Source: Tillus elongatus
Lineage: Eukaryota > Arthropoda > Insecta > Coleoptera > Cleridae
DNA: 64,000 nucleotides
NCBI GenBank assembly: GCA_964006375.1
Contig: OZ023266.1
Coordinates: 159,467,292 to 159,531,291 of the forward strand
Direction: 5' to 3'
Within the stretch, counting starts at the first letter, position 1. Every line of letters starts with the position of its first letter. Below are positions 14,868 to 28,175 of the stretch, one piece after another. The position numbers and the translations under genes were made by a program. A model generated the notes under the pieces. It was given only the letters and a program-made list of their open reading frames with translations. It did not search any database and had not been told where the DNA came from.

Positions 14868-15106
14868 CCGAAAAGCTCAGTTCGCGAGATGAGTAACCTC
14901 TAAAATCGGACTACGAAGTCACGGGTTCGAATCCCGTATTCAGACAGTCGGTATTTTTCACTCGAATTTAGAAAGGCCGGCTTCTGATTAGTTATGGGTG
15001 GTGTCCTTTGTCTATATGTGTATGTAAGCTGCGCCCTCACAAGTCTAAGACGTTTGGGTACGGAGTTTGTCTACTGTGGTGCTATTATTATTATTATTAT
15101 TATTAT
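14868..15106 (+). mobile_element. tRNA-derived SINE-like element B
   Basis: A tRNA-like head has a diverged A box near 14874-14890 (AAGCTCAGTTCGCGAGATGA) and a perfect B-box core at 14923-14934 (GGGTTCGAATCC) inside a T-arm-like stem (ACGGG/CCCGT). About 140 bp of unrelated body follows, then an (ATT)n tail at 15082-15106. This RNA polymerase III promoter, body and simple-repeat tail is SINE architecture. It abuts the left end of the family H element at 15107. Confidence 0.65.
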
Positions 15107-16560
<1,454 letters not shown>

Positions 16561-16574
16561 TTTTCATTATTATG

Positions 16575-17275
16575 GTTGATGAGTGAGTGTCGAGACGAGA
16601 CGAGAGACCTGGCTGGGCAGGATGAGGTCACCCTCATCTGGGTGCCGGGTCACTCGGGCGTAAAGGGCAATGAAGAAGCTGACAGTCTCGCTTAGAGAGG
16701 GTCAGCACAAACATTTATGCGACCAGAACCGACTCTGGGCGTGACAAAGAGCACTGCCAGTGGAGCCATTAAGTTCTGGGTCAGAAACCAACACAAGGTG
16801 TACTGGGCAGACTGTCCAGGGCTCAGACATGGGAAGTCAATAATTGACGAACCCAGTTCAAAGAGAGCTGTGCAGCTGCTAAATCTTAGCAGAGGACAGC
16901 CAGAAATATAACAGGTCTCTTGACGGGACACATCTCCGTCAAGAAGCACCTGCATAAAATGGGGCTGTTCGATGGGGACCCCGCATGCAGACTCTGCCGC
17001 GAGGGGGAGGAATCACCCCCAGAACATTTTGTGCGAGTGTAAAGCTCTGGACAGCAGAAGACAACTTATCTGCGGTCAGTCTAGACCGGAGACAGAGCAT
17101 TATAATTATTCACCCTACCAATCGCTGTGCAGACTAGTACAAGACACAGTGATTTTGGAGTGGGTGGAGTTAAAAGACTAAGGGCATGCACAATAAACCA
17201 AAGGTTGCAGCGCTATCAGAGCGGCGAGGCCACGGAGGAGCCCTAAGGGAGGAAAAAAGGGCTAGGTTTCAAGAT
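16575..17275 (+). pseudogene. RNase H-bearing LINE, 3' fragment (copy R1)
   Basis: Parallel to 27565-28500. It begins inside the RNase H domain: frames give VTLIWVPGHSGVKGNEEADS, the His and Asp end of the RNase H active site, then a stop. A zinc-knuckle-like tail follows (ACRLCREGEESPPEHFLCEC read across frames). RNase H in such LINEs removes the RNA strand during reverse transcription. The copy is 5'-truncated, as usual for LINEs, and carries stops and frameshifts. It lacks the 269-bp insertion present in copy R2, so it shows R2's ancestral sequence at that point. Most likely I/R1/LOA-type; the clade is not settled. Confidence 0.75.
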
Positions 17276-18319
17276 AACAAAACTGACGCTATCATGTGTC
17301 CTCCTTGAAAACGTACTCTACATGTCCTGGATTTTTTCTTTTCTTTTTTTAATTGCGATAGTTTCTAGGCGGGAAGTTTTAATTGGCACACCCTATATAT
17401 TATTAGGTGTAAGATAAACAAACATGTTTAGATGATAACCAATCATCCTTAATACTAAAACTGTAAAAATAAATTTTAATTGAAATATGTAAAATATTAA
17501 ATGAAGAAATTATACGAATAATTCGGTATTATTATAGTATCTTGTCTAGAACTGGTCGCATTTCTTTCATGAAATAATGCACTAAACGCAGTGTTGTTTT
17601 GTTAGCTAGATCCACGGAGTAAGTTTGGCTTCTCCCCCTTTTCTCATCGGTCGCTTCTAGCACTTTTCTTTTATTTTTGTTGAAAAGACGAAAAGTTTTT
17701 AAAGCGTCATAATCATAATCTGTGCTCGTTTGAAGTTTGGCGGATAAGAGGCCGCCTGGGCCATTTGACTGGGACCCGGTTTCCATTTATCAAAGTTGTT
17801 TTGAAACAGAAGGAGTACAAAAAGGTTTTATGTCTTTGCGTAATCTACGACAAAAAGTATTAACATTTCTATTAGCACGAAGTAGGAGATGACGGCCTGA
17901 GATTGCTCACATCTGTTTCGGGACCCAACGACTCTCAAAGGTTGACTTTGACTTTTAGTTCTGTTGCAGAGGGTTGTGAGAGTAAAGCACTGCTGCATTT
18001 CATGGGAGATTAGCTCTATGAATGGCAGTGTATAGGAACACATTTGCAATGTGGAACAAAAGTCTTTAGAAACATATTCCGTCGACTAAAGTATCTACAA
18101 AATAAGTTTGAATAACATCAAATATTAAGTTTTATGTGCCAGGAAATAAGAATTATCATCATTCTTCAGAAATTTTATAGGTAATATGAAATGAACTATA
18201 CTTTTCAGTCAACAGTCTCACATTTTATGTGTGAAATGCATCATTGTTTGGCAAATTTTCACAGAAAAAGCTTTCCACATAATAAAGTTAAAAAATGTCC
18301 TTTTAAAAAAATATATTTT
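17276..18319. other. No gene recognised
   Basis: AT-rich DNA. GGCACACCCTATATATTA near 17385 resembles mariner-type termini, but no partner end was found. Minus-strand frames at 17532-17786 and 17828-18049 are short and motif-free. Confidence 0.5.
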
Positions 18320-18906
18320 AACCACACACCACGAGGGCTTACAGCACAAATACTATCGTACCGTGGGTGTCGACAAGGAGGAAAGAGGCAACTTGCTAAT
18401 TCTGGACTTGAAGGTTTGGAGGTTCGGAGGAGAAGGAAAAACATGTGTCGGCAAGGAATTCCACAACTTGGTAGTCCTCGGGACAAAAGAGCGGACATAA
18501 CAAGATGTTCTATGTCTGGTGACCTGGACAGTAAAAAGGTGCATTCGCTCTATTCTCCTGGTAGATCTGTTGGGGGCAGCAGGTGGAGGAACTATGGAAG
18601 AAAGCTCCTCTGAGCCGTGCCCGTGAAGATATCACCAACGGCACGTCGGTGGGCAAGGGACGGCGGCCTTTGGGTGAGGGTAGGGTCACCGATGAGACGT
18701 ATAGCTCTCTTCTGAATGGAGCCCAGGATAGCGAGTGTAGAAGCGGCAGCGGCACCCCAAATGTGGGAGCAGTATTCAAGGTTTGGCCTTATTTGTGAAG
18801 TGTATAACGTATAGAGATTAGCTGGTGAAAAGTATTTGCGAGCCCAAAAGAGGAAACCTAATTTCTTAGCAGCCGCTTCTGCAATTAATGTGACATGTTG
18901 GTGCCA
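18320..18906 (-). pseudogene. APE-type LINE, 5'-truncated 3' end (copy L1)
   Basis: Reverse-complement match to the ends of the LINE copies at 28.7, 35.7 and 55.7 kb. On the minus strand a frame contains RSFVPRTTKLWNSLPTHVFP and NLQTFKSRISKL, the C-terminal region found after the RT domain in jockey/CR1-like LINEs. Similarity to copy L2 stops abruptly after GGTGCCA at 18906, the 5' truncation point. Stops and frameshifts are present. It is a dead fragment, apparently from the same lineage as L2-L5. Confidence 0.8.
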
Positions 18907-19095
18907 GCTATCAGCCTTTAGCCAATGCCCAATTGATTATGGGGCACTCTGTATATAATGTGGTATCTTGTCTTAGGGTTAACAATTTCGAAATTATTAT
19001 TAATTATTAAAATATTGCGAGATGTACCGCAGCGTTTTCTAAGGCTGGCTACCTTTACCGAATTAGTTTCGGTTTATTCTCTCTGTATTTAGTAT
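18907..19095. other. AT-rich DNA upstream of a ribozyme motif
   Basis: Contains GGGGCACTCTGTATATAA (18942-18959), similar to a DNA-transposon terminus. No coding signal. Confidence 0.4.
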
Positions 19096-19138
19096 AGCGC
19101 ACTGACGAGCTCTAATAAGAGCGAAACCGGTATGCGTT
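19096..19138 (+). ncRNA. Hammerhead ribozyme candidate, canonical core
   Basis: Stem I is AGCGCA (19096-19101) pairing with TGCGTT (19133-19138), six pairs with one G-T. The core is CTGACGA (19102-19108), matching CUGANGA. Stem II is GCTCT/AGAGC with loop AATA (19109-19122). GAAA is at 19123-19126. Stem III is only A26-T31 and C27-G30 with a CG loop, and the cleavage triplet GTA ends at 19132, immediately before stem I closes. Every conserved position of a type I hammerhead with a minimal stem III is present. Such minimal ribozymes are known from Penelope-like elements and retrozymes, often acting as dimers. I see no Penelope ORF beside it. The fold is read from sequence; cleavage and element identity are inferred. 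Confidence 0.8.
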
Positions 19139-19782
19139 TCCAATTATGGTCAGAATGCTTCTAGACTTATTTTATATTTTTTAGGTTACCATTGTTATAA
19201 AAACTGTCTAATTGTAGAAGGGCTGAACAGTGTATGTCTATTATACTCGGGAGGCCTCTTCTACTACAGGTATAACCTGGGCATCTCGCTAGGCATTATC
19301 TGATGTGCGGCATGACCCTGTTATGATGTAAATTAATCTGGCTGAGACAGAAACAGAGGTTCCATGTCTGAATGGCGGAAGTCACAGTAAGACCTACAAT
19401 ATTCATGGATTAGCAGATACCTATTACAAACTAAACAATACCCGAGCTATTCATGATATGGTCTGTGTACTTCTTCAAAGCATATTGATATCTTTGTTGA
19501 CGGCTGAAGCTTTGGCTTACGCCCTAGATGCCGTAATAAGCAACTAAATGTTGATGAATACGTTCCACACTTAAATCAAATGAGAAATTGTGTTTTATTC
19601 AGAATGGCTGGTCTTTCTTTGGCTCTTACCACTTTTTTTACTATTTTATTATTATCAACGCTTACAAATATAGTGCTGTAATTTGAATCATAACTTCCAC
19701 ATAGCTGTGATAATTTATTCTCCCAGAAAGACATTCCCAAGGAATTAATTTAGGGCCCATAATTTGACCACAAAGGAAATAT
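19139..19782. other. No gene recognised
   Basis: AT-rich DNA downstream of the hammerhead motif; no open frame of note. It may belong to the same unrecognised element. Confidence 0.45.
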
Positions 19783-19799
19783 TTGTATTCCTGTACCGA

Positions 19800-20470
19800 G
19801 AAACTTTTGAAACGTTATGTTACTCGAGTTTTATTGAAAAAATATCATTTTTTACCAAATGACCTCTTATTTATCCCCTACGCACTGAAGCGACCTTACT
19901 CAAAAACAATCCGAAGCGTTTCTTTTTCGGGTGCTAACCGCATACCAAATTTAAAGATGATATCTCAATTCGTTCGAAAATTATTGCGTCTTTTAACTGA
20001 CAGACGTACATAACGATAGACCGACCGATCGACAGACCGACAGAGAAAAAACTTTCGTTCCAAAATCAACTTTGCTATATGTTTTGAGACTTTTTACGCC
20101 GCTTTGGTGAAACAAAAATTGTTGTCAAAAATATAAATTTATAGTTTTCTAATAAATAAACGCTAAAACGTTATATTACTCGAGTTTTAACGAAAAAATG
20201 TGAATTTCCACCAAATAACCCCTCCCCCTCATTGATCCCCTACCCGTTAAAGCGATTTTACCAAAAAAAAAACAATCCTAACCCTTCGTTTGTCGAGTAC
20301 TAACTGTATACTAAATTTGAAGACGATATCTCGATTCGTTCTCAACTTCTCGTGGCTACAAACAGACAGATATTTAGACCGACAGACAAAAAAAAATGTT
20401 CGTTCCCAAATCATGTTTTCTATATGTTTTGATACTTTTTACGACGTTTAAGCGAAAAAACATTTTGAGA
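19800..20470 (+). repeat. Tandem duplication, two diverged units of about 355 bp
   Basis: Unit 1 starts near 19806 and unit 2 near 20165 with AACGTTAT(G/A)TTACTCGAGT. Both continue through a CCAAAT(G/A)ACC block, AC(A/T)AAATTT(A/G)AAGA(T/C)GATATC, runs of GACAGAC / GACCGAC, and TTCTATATGTTTTGA-type ends. The 76-codon frame at 19783-20013 has no recognisable motif. It is non-coding repeat DNA of unknown family. Confidence 0.8.
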
Positions 20471-21550
<1,080 letters not shown>

Positions 21551-21624
21551 TCAATAATAGTTAAATATATTGTCTGCAAATTTTAACAAAAAATAAAAAA
21601 GTTGATAACATTTTATGATACCTA

Positions 21625-22504
21625 ACTACAATAAATGTTCTAAATGGCCACCCTCCACTTCAATACACTTTCGTATTCTGCGGAGCATACAACTCTGTGA
21701 AATATTTCTGGGGTATTTCTAATTTGTTCGCATCCAAGGACAATTCTTTGCTGCAGATCATCAACATTTTTAACATTTGCTTCATAAACAATACTTCTGA
21801 GATTCCCCCATAAATAAAAGTCCATAGGATTTAAATCAAGGCATCGAGCCGGCCATGCCTGAGGTCCACCGCGTCCGATCCATCAGTGTCCAAAAGTATT
21901 GCTTAGGTAATTTCTAACATTTAGCGCGAAATGAGGGGGGGGGGAGGTTCGTCATGCATAAACCACAGGTTGTGTCTTATGTCAAGAGGTACATTTTCTA
22001 ATAACCAATTTAGTTGGATTTTCAGGAATTCAAGGTAAGTTGTAGCATTAAGTCTGTGAGGTAAAAAATTTGGTCCTATCAAATTACACCCTACAATTCC
22101 AGCCCATACATTTAAGGAAAATTGCTGTTGATGATGCCTTTTAAAAACTGCGTGGGGATTTTCGTCAGCTCAAGTATGGCTGTTACGAAAATTGACGATC
22201 CCGTCGCACCTAAATCCAGACTAGTCAGTGAACAATTCAACAAGTTCTCTACATTATTATGTTTAAGAAACCATTGGAAAAATTGTAGGCGATAGTGCCT
22301 GCACACGTTGTATGTGATATGGACGCAATTTTTGCTCATGAATCACCATATCGTTGCATTGGATGCTCCCAGGTGATTGGCCATTTCCCTAGTACTTATT
22401 TTTGGATTTTGTTCAATTTCGTCCAGAACAGCCTGTTCAAGATCAGGATTTCGTGCAATTCGTCGTCTGACTCGATCAGCTCTAATTTTATCAAGGGTAC
22501 CTGG

Positions 22505-22585
<81 letters not shown>

Positions 22586-22740
22586 AAAGAGACAGATCGA
22601 TGTATTAGATAATGTAAGTATGTACCTGTTTCTCGCAGCCGTTGAAACATCCTTCTGTCTGGAATTCTCCGATTTAGGTAGGCTTCTTCATACAGTCGTT
22701 TCGCCTCATAACAGTTACCAAAAACCCGTGAATACATATA
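21625..22740 (-). pseudogene. Mariner-type transposase (M1), inactivated
   Basis: On the minus strand the N-terminus near 22737 reads YSRVFGNCYEAKRLYEEAYL with RRMFQRLRETGTY, the helix-turn-helix arrangement I associate with DUF4817-type transposases. A (TA)n run (22506-22582) splits it. It resumes with AVLDEIEQNPKISTREMANH, then FTD-stop-SGFRCDGIVNFRNSHT (first catalytic Asp), WFMHDEPPP (second) and LNPMDFYLWG (third). Stops include TGA at 21883-21885; several frameshifts occur, the last just before a VEGGHLEHLL end. The family cuts and pastes the element at TA sites. All three catalytic Asp positions can still be traced, but the gene is dead. Confidence 0.8.
22506..22582. repeat. (TA)n microsatellite inside the M1 transposase
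   Basis: About 38 TA units between the N-terminal helix-turn-helix and the linker of the transposase frame. Read through, it would encode an Ile-Tyr repeat. Confidence 0.95.
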
Positions 22741-22956
22741 ACATGCATGTCTGTTAGTTCATTGTTGGTAAATACTTCCATATTTATATAGAAAAATAAC
22801 GGACAATACAATTAAATACTTAAAAATAGTGAGTATTTTCAAACGTAAAAGTCAAATGTAGTATATGTCACGACGAAAACGAAAAAGTCAAGCCCCGTAA
22901 CGATGGAAACCACTTTGTTAAATGGTTTGTTCAAAGTCTGTTATCATGGCTTTTTA

Positions 22957-24225
22957 GTGAATTTTCTTAAAAAAAAATCACTAATGAGGAGATCTCGACT
23001 TTTGAATTTTGAAAAAATTTCTTCAAATGAGCGCTATTTAGGACCCCTGGAACCCAAATCCGAGGTCGGTTTCAGACTTTATATGTTTATATATATATGT
23101 TTATATATTTATGTGTCACACCTATAACTAAAAAAATAATGGACCGATTTTGATAAAATTTGGTGAGTACCTTCCTTTCGCGAGTGGCTTGGATAAGTTC
23201 GTTATCCAGGAAAATCCGCCGAGGTTTTCCCGGAAAATTTTGTGTTTTTTTTTCGAAAAAAATCGAAAAAAATTTATATCTCCGGAATTAACAAGGTAAG
23301 GGCAACGAAATTTGGTACGCTGGTTTATATCGTTATACGTAAGCTACCTACCAAAATAGCGCTGTCGGTTAAAGGACAAAAAAGTTACAGGCATTTAAAG
23401 AAAAATAAATTTGGGTTTTCCTCAAAACGTCAAAGTTGCGATTTTAAACGTCAAAATTGTTAATATTTAGGCAATGAACCTGAAATTAATATGATCTATG
23501 GAAGGAAAATGTCTCAAGAATAATGTTTTACAAAGCCTGAGCTCTTAGTTTCAATCGTCATTGTCCTTCATTTTACTAAAATATTCCCAGAAAATTCATT
23601 TCAAATAGACCCTTTCTCTGATACTTTAGCAGTAGTGTTGGCTATAGAGTTTATCGTTTAATGGTATATCATTTTTGTCGAATTATCTTAAAAAAATCAT
23701 TAAAGCGCAATATTTCCGTTATTATTCAAGTTACGAAAAAAAGTTGTATACATTAATTGTAGGGTGTCTTAAGCTACATCTTAAAAAATATTTCCACAAT
23801 TACAGGGTAGCCCATAAGTCGTTGGTGATTCAAATTTTCTTTTTTTAGTGAATTTTTTTAATCGAACACGCCCTATGTTATTGCATTTTTGTATTTTCCA
23901 TCGAAATATAATACATCTTTGTAAGAAAAGAAGAAAAAAAGAATTTTCATTAAATGCTTCAAATTGTGAATCAATTTGCTATTAACCTATAAGGTTGACC
24001 AGAAAACCAGTTTTATCGGGAAAAATTTAAGTTTACTTTCGGAAATTTTTGTACATTTTCAAACAATAAAGTTATTTTGATGAAATATCGTACATTGTTT
24101 CTAATATATAAATTATACTGGTAACCAAATTTGGTGCCTGCTTTCTTAAAAAAACATCTTTGCTATTAGAAACATTTTAATGAAAATTCACTACCATAAC
24201 GCACTTGCTGCGTCCAGAGTTTTTA
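22957..24225 (+). mobile_element. Family H element nested in M1
   Basis: Hairpin at 22957-22984 (AGTGAATTTTC... AAATCACT), then GAGGAGATCTCGAC, a much shortened TA core (23085-23110), the block containing TATAACTAAAAAAATAATGG, and a right end with GAAAATTCACTACCATAACG and GCGTCCAGAG before a T run. It matches 15107-16560 and the reverse complement of 50310-51662 along its length. It lies between the transposase and right TIR of M1, so it inserted later. Confidence 0.75.
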
Positions 24226-24364
24226 TTTTATCTTAATGTTGTATCTGTCAGTTCTTTTTTCTGGTAAGATTTTAGTGTTTAACAAGAGAATAATAAAATT
24301 AAGTTTATACATACTGTTAGCAATTAAAAGGTGAAAAATGTATTCCTATGATTTGTCGCAGAAT

Positions 24365-24812
24365 TTATTTTTGAGCAACATCGACATACAAAAATTGAAA
24401 TATCTCGAAAATGGTGTGTCTGAGAGATTTAAACAAATATACATTTTTTGGTTTACAATTGATGAGGGCTGCAATGTAGCTATACGGTAGGTCGATATTA
24501 CTGGGTGTCAAAAAATTATAGCCAATTGAATGCAAGCATAGTCTTACAGGTGTCGCCCTCTACCAGAAGTGTTATTAACAATAACATATTTAAATTTCTT
24601 GCCCTCGAAAACCCGCACATGCCAATTTTCACGTCAAAATTTGAATTTGACTCGGACTTATTCGTGAAAAACTGACAAAAACAAATAACCTTAACACGCT
24701 GTATTTGAAAAACTAAGCATTTGCGGATTCATGTTTATATGAAAAAATAGTCTTATATTTTTTGTGCTGAATGTGCACCTATAAAATAGACCATCATTTT
24801 TGAAACACCCTG
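24365..24812 (+). repeat. Right terminal inverted repeat of M1
   Basis: Reverse complement of 21105-21550. Confidence 0.85.

Positions 24813-24813
<1 letters not shown>

Positions 24814-24897
<84 letters not shown>
24814..24897. repeat. (TA)n microsatellite
   Basis: About 42 TA units directly right of M1. Confidence 0.95.
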
Positions 24898-24901
<4 letters not shown>

Positions 24902-24924
24902 TACTTGGTTCTCGGGTTGAACCG

Positions 24925-24980
24925 CGTCCAGAATTTTTTGAAACTCGACGTTTCGGCTCATGTATTGGAGCCATATTCAA
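24925..24980 (-). ncRNA. Degenerate hammerhead-like motif
   Basis: On the minus strand: CTC, then TTGAATA (two departures from CUGANGA), stem II GGCTC/GAGCC around an eight-base loop, GAAAC, GTC and GAG. CTC and GAG can form stem I. The would-be stem III is only ACGT, a palindrome that could form between two molecules but not within one. The surrounding plus-strand text (GACGTTTCGGCTCATG, then GGAGCC) is a motif I associate with mobile-element ends. Probably a decayed ribozyme. Confidence 0.35.
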
Positions 24981-24999
24981 GAGGTAAACGAAATGTGTA

Positions 25000-26307
25000 A
25001 GGACACTCTAAGGGATCAATCTGCCTACTCCCTAAATCTCGCCGGAGAACGTCTCTAAGGTCTCTCTAGTACTGAATTTTCTTAATGAAAATGAAACAAT
25101 ATAATTCATAATAAATGTATATGGCTTGGGAAAACTCTGCCCTGTGTACCAATACTTTTCGACATCTCTGTCGAACAAATTCGCTGTTTATCGATACTAT
25201 AATTTTGTTAATATGTCATGTCAAGTAAAATGTCAAAATTATAGTAGTGAGAATTTTAATATTAGTTAAGAAGTTTGGTGTTATATTGGAATGAGTTCTC
25301 TTATAATGGTAGTGGAATACTAGTGGCAGCTGCAGGAGTGTTATTGATAGAAATGCAGAAGGGAGAAACATACGTTGAACAAAATTTTTAAAGTGACATT
25401 TTATAAAAATATTTTGACAGTTTAGTTTAGAACATGCATTGAAATTGTGTTAACTGCAAGCACAAGCTTATGCTTATTTGTGGAACATACTGTAAAATTT
25501 GAATCAATAAAACATACCATACTATACTATACTATTAGCTACAATTTAGACTACTCTATAAAAAATTAAAAGTAACAGATGTAAAACAACTAATTAGATA
25601 GTCTTAGAATTTACTTATCAGTAAAAATAAGTTTTACTACGTAAATCGGGCACATAATCCACAACATGACAACAGGAAAGAGAAATGAGGGGGAAAAGGT
25701 CAGCCAACATAGTATTAAAACATATGAAGTATAAACAGCTAGAGAAAATCCAGTATAACACGGATCCTTCTCGGCCAGAAGTTAATATAGCCGCAAGACT
25801 CCCCCACATATGTGTCATTTGAAAGGGCGAAGGCCAGAAAATGTCGCCCGTAAGTAAAGAACACAAAGGACACGTGCTCTATGCTAGCATGGTATTTATG
25901 AAAATTATTGTTTCGCCGAATAAGCTCTTACAGTAATAACACGAAACATAATTCTTCTCGAGAACAGAGCCCTAGTGTCAAACATATACCTTATATACAC
26001 AGCTACAAACAACTTTAGCACTTTCTCAAGGATTTGTATTAACTTTGATTTCTGCAAATGCTATCTAAACTGTTTCACTTTTTGATGGTGGCGTTCCATA
26101 TAAGGTAACAAGAACATTAAGCTTGGAATAGAATATTAAATAGTAAGATGTTTTATAGTGAATAATACATTTTTATACTAAAATCGTAAACTGTCGCAAA
26201 ATGACGCGACAATTTTTTGGAGTAGCGTATATAAGCTGGAAGACTAACAGTGGCGGCTAAAGCATAAGATTTTTGGGGGTGCTGCATGAAAAAATGACAA
26301 TAAATTA
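25000..26307. other. No gene recognised
   Basis: AT-rich. A hairpin remnant of family H (CTGAATTTTCTTAATGAAAA) lies near 25072. No other motif was found; the minus-strand frame at 25618-25866 has no recognisable domain. Confidence 0.5.
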
Positions 26308-26339
26308 GGATTTTAATGGTTTCATCCAATTGGGAATAA
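26308..26339 (+). repeat. Repeat X copy 1, segment a
   Basis: GGATTTTAATGGTTTCATCC and following bases match 30780-30811 in the unoccupied copy. Segments b (28517-28735) and c (30700-30760) continue the same repeat after the two LINE insertions. Confidence 0.8.
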
Positions 26340-27265
26340 CCTGCTGCAGGTGGATCGGTTCCATGCTCAGGAACAGGGTGGTGCTCACCTCACTCGCGGG
26401 AGGGATTCTGATGGCGAGGGTTGCGGCGTTGTGTCTGCAGTGGAGGGTTTTGTCTCCCCTGCTCTGTTGTCTCCCTTGCTCTGGTGCCTAGTCGTGGACG
26501 GCCTGCTAGGGAGGCTCTCGGGAGGGGGGGGGGTAAGAGGTTCAGGGCTAAGTTGACGACGTAGTCACCATAGTCCGAAAAAAGGTTACAGAGTGTGGGA
26601 GCGCATGCAGTCAGCACTGAAAGTGGTGGAAAGTTGGATGGTTGGGTCGGGGTGAGTCCCGAGAAAGCAACCGTCATATCGTTTACGAGGAGGAGGAAGT
26701 GTGAGAGCCACAGAACTCTCACTCTATACGGTAGAAAAATCCCAATGGCCAGGGAGGTGAAATATCTTGAGGTCGTATTGGACTCTAAGCTAACCTAGAA
26801 TGGTCACGTTGAAAAAATGCTGTGTAAGGCAGTTATGACCCTAGCCGTTACTAGGCAGCTATATGGAAAAACGTGTGGACTAAGACCTAGTACGGCCCAC
26901 TGGCTGTACACAGGGATGGTCAGACCATCGTTAACATACCCGGCACTGGTCTGGTGGCCTAAGGTGACACAATCCAGTGCCAAACAAAAACTAGGCAAGA
27001 TCCAAAGGATAACTTGCCTGGGCATCATAGGTGTCATGACTTCAACCTCAACAGCCGCCATGGAGGTGTTCCTGGACTCCCCCCCCCCCTCTTCACACGT
27101 AGTTATTAGTGGGGGAGGCCAGGCTAGCACTATACAGATTAGCCTGCAATGGTAGGCTCCTGAAGAAGATCCTGAAGGAGCCCATGCTTGAAATGAGGTA
27201 AGACTACGCGAGCCTGCAAAATTTCAGGGAAACAATTTTACAGTGAAAATCTCCGACTGCGAGGC

Positions 27266-27893
27266 ATGGCGGAAGGAGAGGCCGGGCTTACCACGGGACT
27301 CGCTCATCTCGTTCATGGACGGATCGGGCGGGGAGCGTCGGACGGGAGCATGTATTTCTTCGTAAGGACCGAGGGTAAGTCATATTATATTTTCTTCGGT
27401 GCACATGCAACGCTCTTTCTGGCCGAAATGTACGCCATCCTGCACTATGTGCGGGAGAACAAAAGGAAAGGCTACACCAACAAGCGGATCCTCATAGCCA
27501 CAGACAGCCAGGAAGCCCTTAAGGTTCTAAGTAGCGCACGGGTAAATTCCAGTCTGGTAAGTGAATGCCGAGACAAGACGAGAGACCTGGCTGGGCAGAA
27601 TGAGGTCACCCTCATCTGGGTGCCGAGTCACTCAGGGGTCAAAGGCAATGAAGAAGCTGACAGTCTCGCGACGAGAGGGTCGGCAGAACCATTTATTGGA
27701 CCAGAACCAGTTCTGGGCGTAACAAAGAGCACTGCCAGGGAAGCCCCTAAGTCATTGGTCAGAAACGAACACAAGGTGTACTGAGCAGACTGTCCAGGGC
27801 TCAGACATGGGAAGTCAGTAATTGAGGAACCCAGTTCAAAAAGGGCTGTGGAGCTGATAAACCTTAACAGAGGACAGCTCAGAAACATAACAT
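27266..27893 (+). pseudogene. RNase H domain of LINE R2
   Basis: The longest frame here (172 codons) contains LFLAEMYAILHYVRENKRKG, ILIATDSQEALKVL and LIWVPSHSGVKGNEEADSLA. These hold the Glu, the second Asp, and the His/Asp of an RNase H active site (D-E-D-H-D order). The first Asp (MDGSG) is in another frame near 27312, so a frameshift separates it. The frame ends at TGA (27782-27784) where homologues continue with a Trp codon. Inactive. Confidence 0.8.
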
Positions 27894-27900
27894 GACTCTT

Positions 27901-28169
27901 CGCTACTGTAACTGTTAGTTAGCATTTTACTGTGTGACTTGTGATTTAAGCGTTTGACGTTTTCTATGGAGAATATCTTGTCACCATTGTGCTTTATCCT
28001 GCACAATTGCCTACCAGAGAAACTAATGTTTTTCTGACAGAGCCCGTTTTTAATATGATTCTAGATTTGTCCCCTGAAGACTACCTCTTAGAGTGTCTAA
28101 ACGTGTCGGAAAATAATTTAAATCGATTTGTTGTCTGGAGAGAAGCCTTTCATTCAATGTTTAGTAATT
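27901..28169 (+). other. 269-bp insertion inside LINE R2, coding-like
   Basis: Absent from copy R1, which runs straight through. Flanked by ACTCTT at 27895-27900 and 28170-28175, a likely 6-bp TSD. The insert reads well as protein in two adjacent frames joined near 28035: MENILSPLCFILHNCL, then FNMILDLSPEDYLLECLNVS and RFVVWREAFHSMF. I do not recognise the protein. It lacks tRNA boxes, TIRs and an obvious poly-A tail. It may be a retrocopied mRNA fragment or a piece of another element. Confidence 0.6.
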
Positions 28170-28175
28170 ACTCTT

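Noticed and set aside
14868..14945. A true tRNA gene
   Set aside because: The B box is good but the acceptor and anticodon arms do not form a cloverleaf; the body and (ATT)n tail fit a SINE.
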